Shown here one piece after another: positions 43,368 through 50,758 of a stretch of 64,000 nucleotides of DNA (position 1 is its first letter; every line of letters begins with the position of its first letter). The stretch is from Levilactobacillus mulengensis. Its GTDB lineage: Bacteria; Bacillota; Bacilli; Lactobacillales; Lactobacillaceae. A program made the position numbers and the translations under genes. The stretch is taken from positions 151,931 through 215,930 of the forward strand of contig NZ_RHNW01000004.1 of NCBI RefSeq assembly GCF_003946045.1, written 5' to 3'. Below the pieces are notes generated by a model. That model did no database searches. It was not told the origin of the DNA and saw only the letters and a list, made by a program, of their open reading frames with translations.

Positions 43368-44096
43368 ATGGACAAACAAGATCGGTTAAACTTTAAGTTG
43401 GGGGCCAAGCAACAGGTCACCACCAACTTTAAATTCTATTTGCTATTATCAATTTTATGGTTAGCACTCCAATGGATTGGCGGGAGCATGTACGCCCGCG
43501 ATATGAACTGGGTAGAACGCATCAACGAGGGAAATGGGATGGGCCTCAATGGCTTCTTCTCGTTTGCGGGGCTATTTTTCTTAGTTGCCGCTATGTTGCG
43601 GATGGGGGCCCGGCTGACCATGATCGATTTGGATCGGGGCAAGGCGACCTTGGATAACCCGATTCAACGCAGTTTTGCACTGTTCGACAAGGGTCAATAT
43701 TTCTTAGGCTGGATTTTCATCAGCATCTTGGTCGGGATTTTCACCTTCCTGTGGTCGTTACTGCTGGTATTCCCCGGTATCATCAAGGCCTACGCGTATT
43801 CTCAAGCATTCTACATTTACCGTGACGCGTACGACCGGGGCGAGCAAATGTCGGCGCTACAAGCTATTACGGCGTCTCGTCGACTGATGGATGGCAACAA
43901 GTCGTTCCTGTTCATCATGGACTTAAGTTTCATTCTCTGGTTCCTGCTGGTCTCTATCACGTTCAACATTGCTGGCTTGTTCGTCTACCCATACTACGAT
44001 ATGGCCCGGGCCAAGTTCTACAACCAGCTGGTGGTTCGTCAACAGGACCAACCAGGCGCCACGCAATTCACCGACGATTCCCAACGTGAGGACTAG
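43368..44096 (+). CDS. DUF975 family integral membrane protein
   Basis: The start is ATG 43368, with GGGAGGAGAAG upstream; the earlier in-frame ATG at 43290 lies in repeat-proximal DNA. The 242-residue protein has about four to five helices. Family features are LGWIFISILVGIFTFLWSLLLVFPGIIKAYAYSQAF, then LMDGNKSFLFIMDLSFILWF and a C terminus with YPYYDMARAKFYNQLV. Function is unknown. It stands alone between a type 2 and a type 1 element. Confidence 0.82.
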   Translation: MDKQDRLNFKLGAKQQVTTNFKFYLLLSILWLALQWIGGSMYARDMNWVERINEGNGMGLNGFFSFAGLFFLVAAMLRMGARLTMIDLDRGKATLDNPIQRSFALFDKGQYFLGWIFISILVGIFTFLWSLLLVFPGIIKAYAYSQAFYIYRDAYDRGEQMSALQAITASRRLMDGNKSFLFIMDLSFILWFLLVSITFNIAGLFVYPYYDMARAKFYNQLVVRQQDQPGATQFTDDSQRED

Positions 44097-44140
44097 CTGA
44101 AATGTTCTGGCTAATTGCTGGTCATGCTGGTCGTTGGGGT

Positions 44141-44327
44141 CGCCTTACCGGGCGGGCCAAATAGACCGTGACGCTGTGGACGGACGCCGGAAGCCGAAGG
44201 GCGGTCTTCCGGCTTACTTTGAGCCGCCAAGAACGAGTCTCAAAGCTACCATTTCTCTAGCCGGCACTAATCACCGATAAGAGAATTCCCACGGCTGAGT
44301 CCATTTGGCTCGCTCTCACGGCTAACG
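44141..44327 (+). repeat. Type 1 clover-like palindromic element, forward copy
   Basis: CGCCTTACCGGGCGGGCCAA is matched by TTGGCTCGCTCTCACGG at the other end. Hairpins: CGGAAGCC/GGTCTTCCG, CTTTGAG/CTCAAAG and ATTTCTCTAG/TAAGAGAAT. The arms of the first and third differ from other copies but remain complementary. Confidence 0.85.
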
Positions 44328-44512
44328 ATAGTGTGACGGGAGCGTCTTGGTTTCTCGGCTAAGGGTGGCCGTAGTTGGCGTGACGTCGATTAAATATAAC
44401 TGTATAAATGACAAGGAGACTTCTGCAGAGGCCTCTTTTTTTGTTGGCGTGATCGTAACCAGCAATCACGTAAACTCGGAGACACAAGCAAAGCTGGCAA
44501 GACCGCCACACT

Positions 44513-44771
44513 GATTTGGCAAGTCCGGTCCTTGCGCCAGCGTCAGTGAAGCCGGAGGCAGCCAGATTCGGCTATCCCTGTGTCGATGGTGTTGGACCGG
44601 TGGTTTTTCCGGTCTTACAGCATGGGACGACTTTGAAGACACGCGGGCTTCGTGGCTTCAAAGCGAGCCGGAAGACCGCTTCTCAGGCTGGAGGCGGTCC
44701 CCACAGGGTAGTCGTGTCTGGCGGCCGCAGGCGAAACGAAAATCAAAGCTCAAAAAAGGACTTGCCAAATC
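44513..44771 (-). repeat. Divergent type 2-like element with perfect 14-bp outer arms
   Basis: GATTTGGCAAGTCC (44513-44526) is perfectly complementary to GGACTTGCCAAATC (44758-44771). Inside are GACCGG..CCGGTC, CTTTGAAGACACG..CGTGGCTTCAAAG and an AGCCGGAAGACCG...CAGGCT region. The right arm contains the -35 box of the next operon. Confidence 0.8.
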
Positions 44772-44796
44772 GAGTGTACTAGGTATAATAGTACAC
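44762..44796 (+). promoter_or_regulatory. Promoter with palindromic operator for the GntR/ABC operon
   Basis: TTGCCA (44762-44767) and TATAAT (44784-44789) have a 16-base spacer. GTGTACTA (44774-44781) and TAGTACAC (44789-44796) form a perfect 8-bp inverted repeat that spans the -10 box. This fits autorepression by the YtrA-like GntR protein encoded first in the operon. Confidence 0.75.
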
Positions 44797-44833
44797 ACAG
44801 GACACGTGGCACACACCAAGGGGTGAGAGAAAC

Positions 44834-45205
44834 ATGCAAACAAACGATTCAAGCCTACCCTACTACGAACAGCTAGTTCTCCGGGTCAAACAGCAGATCG
44901 TCCAAGGCATTTTACAGCCGGGCGACCGTTTACCATCCGTGCGAGACATGGCGCGGCAGGAACAGCTGAACCCGAACACGGTCAGTAAGGCGTATAAGCA
45001 GTTGGAAAGTCAGCAGGTCATCACCACCGTTCATGGCAAGGGCACGTACGTCCGCGAGACCACGACGGCGGCCGGCGACTCGGCGCAGGTCGTGGCAAGT
45101 AAAAAGCAATTAATGACATTACTCACAGAGATTCGGTATTTAGGGGTCCCACTCGATGAAGTTGTGAGTTGGATCAAGGCGGCATATGAGGGGGCAGAAC
45201 AATGA
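44834..45205 (+). CDS. GntR family regulator (YtrA-like)
   Basis: This 123-residue protein has the winged helix (YYEQLVLRVKQQIVQGILQPGDRLPSVRDMARQEQLNPNTVSKAYKQLE) and the wing HGKGTYV. A short C-terminal helix follows, which is typical for YtrA-type regulators of ABC transporter operons. AAGGGGTGAG precedes the ATG. It overlaps the ATPase gene by 4 bases. The palindrome over the operon's promoter is its probable binding site. Confidence 0.9.
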   Translation: MQTNDSSLPYYEQLVLRVKQQIVQGILQPGDRLPSVRDMARQEQLNPNTVSKAYKQLESQQVITTVHGKGTYVRETTTAAGDSAQVVASKKQLMTLLTEIRYLGVPLDEVVSWIKAAYEGAEQ

Positions 45206-46095
45206 CCTTGGAAGTGAAAGCATTAAGCAAACAGATCAATGGGAAATCCATTATCGACGATATTAGTTTCAAATGGGCGCCGGGCGAAATCATCGGGCTC
45301 GTTGGTCGGAACGGCGTGGGGAAGACCACGTTGTTTCGAACGATGATGAACCATTACGTGCCGGACCGCGGCGAAGTTGTGGTGGATGACCAGAACCTGG
45401 CTCAGGTTTCCGTTAAGCAGCGGGAAGTCTTCTTCCTGGACACGCAGTACAACTTTTTAAGCAATTATAGTTTAAAGGAGTTGCCAGATTTCTTTGGCAT
45501 CGTCTATCCGCAATTTGACCGGCAACGGTACGTCGAGCTCCTGAATCAGTTTGACCTAAACGCGGGGAGTCAGTATCGCCGGTTATCTAAAGGGATGCGG
45601 GCGCTGGTCAACGTGATTTTAGCGCTGACTTCTAACGCGACCTATCTGATTTTAGACGAACCCTTTGATGGGTTGGACGTTATCGTGCGCGAAAATATTG
45701 CGACGATGGTGATTGATGAGGTGGCCGAACAACAGAAGGGTTTCCTGATTTCCTCCCACGATTTAAACGAGTTAGATGGATTGAGTGACCGGGTCTTACT
45801 GCTAAAGGAAAGCAAGCTGGTTCACGATTACAATCTGGAAGACGTGCGGGCATCGGCCAAGAAGATTCAACTGGTGTTGCGCGACAAGACGATTCCGGCT
45901 GTCTTAAAGGAACACAGCCAGTTGATTCGCGTTTCCGGCCGGGTGTTGGTGGTCGTCATTACCGATTACACGGACGCCATCGATCAGGAACTACGGGCGC
46001 TAGACCCCGTGTTGCTTGAAGAATTACCGTTGGCGTTGGAAGACCTGTTCCGGGCGAACTTAGCCCACGACACGGGTTATCAATTGCTGAAATAG
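45202..46095 (+). CDS. ABC transporter ATP-binding protein (YtrB-like)
   Basis: This 297-residue ATPase has Walker A GRNGVGKTT, a degenerate signature LSKGMRALV, Walker B YLILDEPFDGLD and the H-loop SSHDLNEL. A C-terminal extension of about 80 residues follows. This type occurs with GntR regulators in YtrA/B operons that react to cell-wall active antibiotics in other Firmicutes. Its start codon overlaps the stop of the GntR gene. The permease starts 12 bases downstream. Confidence 0.9.
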   Translation: MTLEVKALSKQINGKSIIDDISFKWAPGEIIGLVGRNGVGKTTLFRTMMNHYVPDRGEVVVDDQNLAQVSVKQREVFFLDTQYNFLSNYSLKELPDFFGIVYPQFDRQRYVELLNQFDLNAGSQYRRLSKGMRALVNVILALTSNATYLILDEPFDGLDVIVRENIATMVIDEVAEQQKGFLISSHDLNELDGLSDRVLLLKESKLVHDYNLEDVRASAKKIQLVLRDKTIPAVLKEHSQLIRVSGRVLVVVITDYTDAIDQELRALDPVLLEELPLALEDLFRANLAHDTGYQLLK

Positions 46096-46107
46096 GGGGC
46101 GGAGACT

Positions 46108-47043
46108 TTGCAAAAACAATTAAACAAGTTAATTTGGCGGCGTCACCGACGGCTATTTGGCCTGATTGGCGGCCTATCTTTACTGGTAGCCCTGTCCAAC
46201 GTGGTGGTCGTGTTGCATACCTTGAGTAATGAGAACAACGTGCACGAATTAGTTAGCAACAAGATCAATCAGTGGCAAATTTATGATACCAATGAATTTT
46301 CCGCTTATTCATTTTGGCTCTACTTTGCTTTTTGGATGCTGGGCTTTGTGTTGATGAATACGGATCTGAAGGACAACTTTAACCAATTCTTATTCAGTAG
46401 TGGCTTTACCCGGCGGCGGGTCTATTGGACCAAGTTGGGGATGGGCTTAGGGGCTGCAATTGCTGTGGCCGTCTTGACGATAGCTTTTCAGTGTGGTATT
46501 TTTTGGGTCAGTCTTCCGGCAAGCGTGGGCTTTCATTTAGCCTGGCCGGGGCTATTGACCTCATGGGCGTCCGGCTTGGCGGGCTCCATCGGGTTCTTCG
46601 CCATTTGCTGGTTTGCCGCGTTGATTATCGGGCAAACGGGTGCATTGGCGATTACCGTTATTGGTTTTTCACTATCGTTAACGGGCGTCATCAATATTGT
46701 CGAAAGCATTTTCGGCAAAACGGGCATGGGTCTCAGTAGCACACAATTTTCGTGGTTGTGGGCCGGTATCTCACTGGTCGCAGCACTGATTTTGTTCGTC
46801 TGGGGGGCCTATTTATACCCACGACTGTCACTGGAACACAACGGCGAGTACCTACTCTTCCCGGGGTTGAAAGTGCCAGTATACATCGTGTTCGTCGTGT
46901 ACGTGACTTTCCTAAACGCTTGGAACGCAGCCGACGGCACTTCCGCCGTGATTGCCTTTCTGGTCTCGGTCGCCTTCGGTTATTTCTGGCTTTGGCGGCC
47001 CAGCATCATGGAAAAGTGGCACGAACGACGGTCTCGAGGTTAA
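46108..47043 (+). CDS. ABC transporter permease
   Basis: This 311-residue protein has about seven hydrophobic helices (FGLIGGLSLLVALSNVVVVL at the N terminus) and no recognised substrate-binding domain. It starts with TTG 46108, supported by GGGGGCGGAG. It is the third gene of the GntR-ATPase-permease operon. Substrate unknown; cell-envelope stress is a family-based guess. Confidence 0.8.
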   Translation: MQKQLNKLIWRRHRRLFGLIGGLSLLVALSNVVVVLHTLSNENNVHELVSNKINQWQIYDTNEFSAYSFWLYFAFWMLGFVLMNTDLKDNFNQFLFSSGFTRRRVYWTKLGMGLGAAIAVAVLTIAFQCGIFWVSLPASVGFHLAWPGLLTSWASGLAGSIGFFAICWFAALIIGQTGALAITVIGFSLSLTGVINIVESIFGKTGMGLSSTQFSWLWAGISLVAALILFVWGAYLYPRLSLEHNGEYLLFPGLKVPVYIVFVVYVTFLNAWNAADGTSAVIAFLVSVAFGYFWLWRPSIMEKWHERRSRG

Positions 47044-47156
47044 GGCTAGAGAGTGAGTCGGAGTAGGCAATTAAAATCGTGACATCGGTGGCCACCAGCT
47101 TGGGGAAGCTGGGGTTGCCAAGGGGAACCGTCACACGTTGGGGAACGTGGGGCGGT

Positions 47157-47204
47157 CAAAAAAGACGCGGTATCTGTCGTAAGTGACAGGTGCCGCGTCT
47201 TTTG
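47157..47204. terminator. Bidirectional terminator
   Basis: AAAAGACGCGGTATCTGTC pairs with GACAGGTGCCGCGTCTTTT, between the ABC operon (+) and the DUF2200 gene (-). Confidence 0.85.
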
Positions 47205-47215
47205 ATGTCGTGATA

Positions 47216-47566
47216 TTAGTGCCGGAGAACTTGTGCCATGGTTTTGCCGTGGGCGAGCTCATCGACGAGCTTATCCAGATAGCGAATGGCTTGCATGGTC
47301 GGATCCGAAATCGTCTCGACCCGGACGCCGCAAATGACGCCAGTGATGAGTTGTCGCTTGGGATTGAGTTGGGGCGCGTGATCGAAAAATTCTTGGCAAG
47401 TGATTTGGTCTGTCAGGGCCTGTTGCAGCTGGACGTCGGTCATGCCCGTCAGCCAGGTGATGACCTGATTGAGCTCGGCAGTCGTCCGCTGTTTCTTATG
47501 GAGCTTGGCCTGATACAACGGATAGATCTTAGCAAAGGGCATCTTGAATATCCGGGGTTCGGTCAT
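47216..47566 (-). CDS. DUF2200 family protein
   Basis: This 116-residue soluble protein matches the family: RIFKMPFAKIYPLYQAKLHKK, ITWLTGMTD, FFDHAPQLNPKRQLITGVICG and YLDKLVDELAHGK. Function is not known. AAAGGAG precedes the ATG. The YdbT-like gene begins upstream on the same strand, with 26 bases between them, so co-transcription is possible. Confidence 0.85.
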   Translation of the reverse strand: MTEPRIFKMPFAKIYPLYQAKLHKKQRTTAELNQVITWLTGMTDVQLQQALTDQITCQEFFDHAPQLNPKRQLITGVICGVRVETISDPTMQAIRYLDKLVDELAHGKTMAQVLRH

Positions 47567-47592
47567 AAGGGAAACTCCTTTCGACTAGTGAC

Positions 47593-49035
47593 TTAGGCTT
47601 GGTGCAGGTACCATTGATAAATGTCGTTCGCGGCGGTTACTGCGAGGTAACGCAGGTGAATCGACTGATTCTTATTGCCGTGGCGCACGTTAATGGTCAG
47701 GTGTGCGAGCTGGGTGCGTTTCATCCAAATGGAGCGTTTCAGCTTCATGGACTGAATTTTATCGACCGGGACGTAGTAGACCTCGCGGGTCCAGAAGTGG
47801 CCGGTCTGCAAGGCCAGCAACGTTGGCGTGATGAGATTGCCGGCGGTATTGTGCGCGGCGTAGCGGCCTTCCATGGCGGCGATGGGTAGTAAGATGAGGC
47901 TTAGCCAGCCCCAACTGGGAAACAGCCACCAGAGTAGGGCCACGGGGGCGGCCACGATGAGCAGAGCATTACGAATCTGATACCAGCTCCGGGGGACGGT
48001 CAGTTGACTGAGGTCGGGCCGTTGGGCGGGCAGCCAGTCAATGAATGGTCGCATGACGGTGTAGACGGTGGGTGTCGGAATGACCGGCATCACGACCAGG
48101 TCGTTGTCGTCATCGTCGCTCGCAGCCTTGGAAGCAATCAGAATCTGGACCGTTTGGAGATGCAGCCACTGTCGCAAAATATTTTGCTTGATGCGGACGG
48201 CCTGTAGCCGATTCAGCGGGGCAGTGATGGTGTTGCGTTGAAATAACCCCTTGGCCGTAATCAAGTTGTCGTCGCGACGCGTGAGTTCGAAATGGTAGTA
48301 ACGGGTCAGCGTCCAGAGAAAGGCACCCAGCCAGGCCACCACGATGATGACCAGGGCGCCACCAATCAATAGTGCCAAAGCCAAGTGGCTCGCATCCGCA
48401 ATCAGGTGGTCGGATAGTGACCGGGGAACCTTGTTGTAGAGTCCCAGCAGGACCAGCAGAAACGGAATGAAGATGAGCGACGTGAGTCCAAATTTGATCA
48501 AATCGCCATTGTTGATCTGGTAGTGTGAGTCTGCTGAGGTGCTAGGAGTCTCCGTGGTTGGCATTGCCTCATTGGTTACTGAGCCGTTGGCGATTGGTGC
48601 CAGACTGGCTTGTCGGCGACGCTCAATCGCCACGGCCACGCTGGTTGGGACGGCGGCGAGGCGGGCTTCCGGTGTCCGGTCCTCGTGGCTGGCGGTTTCA
48701 ATCAGAACCTCCTCCAGCTTGAAGGGTTTCAGATAGAACCACTGCTTGCTCTGGACCGTTTGAATCCGGGAATAGGGGATGTGTTCGTGGTGGCGAACGA
48801 AGACGCCGGAGTGAATGATCACGGCGTTTTCGTCGACCACGTAGGTCAGGGTCAGCCATTTGGCAAGGGGATCGAGGATAAAGGCCATAACTAGTAACGT
48901 GATGATGGCCCAGAACCAAATGGAATCTGTCTCACGCTGGGTGAATAGTAGAATAATTAAAAACCAATAATCCTTAAATGATTTCGCAATGTGTTGGAGC
49001 AGGCCCAACGGATGGGTGCGCTTAGGCTTGGTCAT
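47593..49035 (-). CDS. PH-domain membrane protein, YdbT-like
   Basis: The start is ATG 49035, with AGGAGG upstream; it overlaps the 3' end of the YdbS-like gene. The 480-residue protein has about six helices in pairs and three bacterial PH (bPH2) domains. The first is after helix 2 (AVIIHSGVFVRHHEHIPYSRIQTVQ), the second near 260 (NLITAKGLFQRNTITAPLNRLQAVRI) and the third at the C terminus (VYYVPVDKIQSMKLKRSIW). YdbT and YdbS are neighbours in many Bacilli; resistance to phage-encoded or amoebic peptides has been suggested for relatives, but the role is not settled. Confidence 0.87.
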   Translation of the reverse strand: MTKPKRTHPLGLLQHIAKSFKDYWFLIILLFTQRETDSIWFWAIITLLVMAFILDPLAKWLTLTYVVDENAVIIHSGVFVRHHEHIPYSRIQTVQSKQWFYLKPFKLEEVLIETASHEDRTPEARLAAVPTSVAVAIERRRQASLAPIANGSVTNEAMPTTETPSTSADSHYQINNGDLIKFGLTSLIFIPFLLVLLGLYNKVPRSLSDHLIADASHLALALLIGGALVIIVVAWLGAFLWTLTRYYHFELTRRDDNLITAKGLFQRNTITAPLNRLQAVRIKQNILRQWLHLQTVQILIASKAASDDDDNDLVVMPVIPTPTVYTVMRPFIDWLPAQRPDLSQLTVPRSWYQIRNALLIVAAPVALLWWLFPSWGWLSLILLPIAAMEGRYAAHNTAGNLITPTLLALQTGHFWTREVYYVPVDKIQSMKLKRSIWMKRTQLAHLTINVRHGNKNQSIHLRYLAVTAANDIYQWYLHQA

Positions 49036-49501
49036 GGCGGGCCTCCTGCGCCAACCGCATGATTTGTTCACGGAGACGCTCAGCTTCTGGTAATTCCAGG
49101 CCCTCGATGTCGTGGCTGGTGGCGGCCGTGGCGATGGAGACCTTGGTCAACTTTTGCCACTGTAGTAAGGGACCGGCGTTCAGCGTGACGTTTTGCACCC
49201 GGGCGATGGGGATGGCGACGCGCTTTTGGAAAATGAAGCCGGCCTGCATTTCCACGGCCAGGTCGGTGATCTGGTAGCGGGTAAAGCGGTAACGGTAGGG
49301 AATCAAGCCCGTTTCAATCGTGGGCTCGATGACGGTTAGGATTAAAAAGAAGATGACCAGCCAAAAGGGCCAGTCCCAGAATTTGTAGGCAAGCCAGATC
49401 AGGCCGTCGAGGACCAGTAGGACGAGCAGGCTGCCGAGGGCGCTAAAGCCCCAGATACGCTTGATGCGGGGTGGTAATTGATGGGTCTGTGGTTGTTCCA
49501 T
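49022..49501 (-). CDS. PH-domain membrane protein, YdbS-like
   Basis: The start is ATG 49501, supported by GGGAGGAG; the longer start at 49558 has none. The 159-residue protein has two helices (FSALGSLLVLLVLDGLIWL, WPFWLVIFFLILTVI) followed by one bPH2 domain (DLAVEMQAGFIFQKRVAIPIARVQNVTL). It is translationally coupled to the YdbT-like gene by a 14-base overlap, and the two probably form a membrane complex. Confidence 0.87.
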   Translation of the reverse strand: MEQPQTHQLPPRIKRIWGFSALGSLLVLLVLDGLIWLAYKFWDWPFWLVIFFLILTVIEPTIETGLIPYRYRFTRYQITDLAVEMQAGFIFQKRVAIPIARVQNVTLNAGPLLQWQKLTKVSIATAATSHDIEGLELPEAERLREQIMRLAQEARHDQA

Positions 49502-49696
49502 GTGTGTGACTCCTCCCTGTGATAGTCCTAGTGTATCAAGCCAACGCATGGTTGACAACCTTGACTGAAATGGTTCGGAAATGTCCGGCAGGATGGACGA
49601 ATTTAGGGGTAAATAGCTTGACGTGATGGACGAGTTCGCGCTTAAAAATTAAGTCAACAGCGGCCGAGACTACGCCTGCATTTGTGAAAATGATGA

Positions 49697-49853
49697 TTGA
49701 CGATGTATTTTCAAGCCCGTATAATAGCTAACAACAACCAAATAGTCCTTTTAAGTTAGTCCCGTGAGGCTAATAAAGGTCCGGTAGAATTCACTGTTTA
49801 AGCGAAACTGTGAGCTAGCGGCCTGACTCCTTGCGGGATCCGGCCGCTTTTTT
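49697..49853 (+). promoter_or_regulatory. Promoter and PyrR-type attenuator of the nucleoside deoxyribosyltransferase gene
   Basis: TTGACG (49697) and TATAAT (49720) have a 17-base spacer. About 30 bases downstream lies AGTCCCGTGAGGCTAATAAAG (around 49758-49778), which matches the PyrR-binding hairpin pattern (AGTCC...GAGGCT...AAGG). An intrinsic terminator follows, GCGGCC/GGCCGC with six T (49818-49853). The layout is that of a uridine-nucleotide-responsive pyr attenuator. Nothing else is seen in the 395-base gap. Confidence 0.7.
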
Positions 49854-49896
49854 CATGGCCGGCTGGTTGAAATGAAAACATTGGAGGAGTTTTTTT

Positions 49897-50337
49897 ATGG
49901 CACAGATTTATGTCGCAAGTCCGTTTTTTAGTCCCGAACAGGTGGATCGGGTCAAACGCCTAGAAGCCGCTTTAGCTGCTAATCCGACGGTGACCGATTA
50001 CTACTCACCCCGGTTACACCAAGATGCTGCCAACGAACAGTTCACGAAACCGTGGGCCACGGAAATTTTCCACCGGGACATGAGCCAAATCGAAGCCGCA
50101 GACGTCATCGTGACGGTGATCGACTTTGAAGCCAAAAACTTAGACTCCGGGACCGCCTACGAGTTGGGTGTGGCAACGATGAGTAAGAAGCCCATCCTGG
50201 CCTTACAGGAAAAGGACGAGGCGGTCAACTTGATGATTACCGAGAGCCTGCACTGGTATACCAAGAACGTGGATGACTTCAAGAGCTATGACTTTAACGA
50301 AATGGCCAAGGGCGAGTTCGTCGGCGAAATCCTTTAA
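49897..50337 (+). CDS. Nucleoside 2-deoxyribosyltransferase
   Basis: This 146-residue enzyme has the IYVASPFF N terminus, Asp residues after it, and the catalytic Glu in DSGTAYELG (Glu89). It also has a C-terminal tail with NEMAKGEF. It transfers 2-deoxyribose between bases, a salvage route typical of lactobacilli. GGAGGAG precedes the ATG. A PyrR-type attenuator in the leader ties its expression to pyrimidine status. The stop codon overlaps the start of a type 1 element, and an NCS1 nucleobase permease gene follows. Confidence 0.9.
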   Translation: MAQIYVASPFFSPEQVDRVKRLEAALAANPTVTDYYSPRLHQDAANEQFTKPWATEIFHRDMSQIEAADVIVTVIDFEAKNLDSGTAYELGVATMSKKPILALQEKDEAVNLMITESLHWYTKNVDDFKSYDFNEMAKGEFVGEIL

Positions 50338-50478
50338 ACCAAGTTGACTGGTCTTTGACAGAGCCTCCGGACAGGTGAAAATGAGGCCGGGACGCTGTGG
50401 GCGCGCGCCTGGAGCCGAAGAGCGGTCTCCAGGCTGAGCTCATTTTCACCAGTCCTGCGGCTGAGACTGGTTTAGCCC
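50333..50478 (+). repeat. Short type 1 element with two hairpins lost
   Basis: The outer stem ACAGGTGAAAATGAG pairs with CTCATTTTCACCAGT. Only the hairpin CTGGAGCC/GGTCTCCAG remains; the CTTTGAG hairpin and the variable hairpin are deleted. TTTAAACC at the left end includes the TAA stop of the upstream gene, and GGTTTAG is at the right. Confidence 0.8.
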
Positions 50479-50645
50479 GAGAATTGGATTAGCTTTTAGA
50501 ATTTGGGCTTTATTGTCTCTTCTAATGACGGATTTAACCGGAATATGAGGACTGTCTGAAATCAGCAATTCGGCCAGTTCTTAAATGGCGGTTCTTAGTC
50601 ACCAATTATTCTTATTACTAAGCGTCATTATGTATAAAATTTAAA

Positions 50646-50758
50646 ATATTGGTGTGGTAAAAGTCGGGGCCTTCAGATGATCTGGTGGCTTAATCATTGC
50701 CAGTCACCAATTATTTGGAGGTTCCACCTGAGCCGAACCAAGCGAAAGGTGAGGAACC
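50646..50758 (+). promoter_or_regulatory. Structured leader with sequestered ribosome binding site (possible riboswitch)
   Basis: A long imperfect hairpin is formed by ATTGGTGTGGTAA (50648-50660) with TTGCCA-GT-CACCAAT (50697-50711), enclosing GCC-CAGA-TGA-TCTG-GGC. A second hairpin pairs GGTTCCACCT (50720-50729) with AGGTGAGGAACC (50747-50758). The second one buries the Shine-Dalgarno sequence of the NCS1 gene. I recognise no known riboswitch consensus. Confidence 0.45.
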
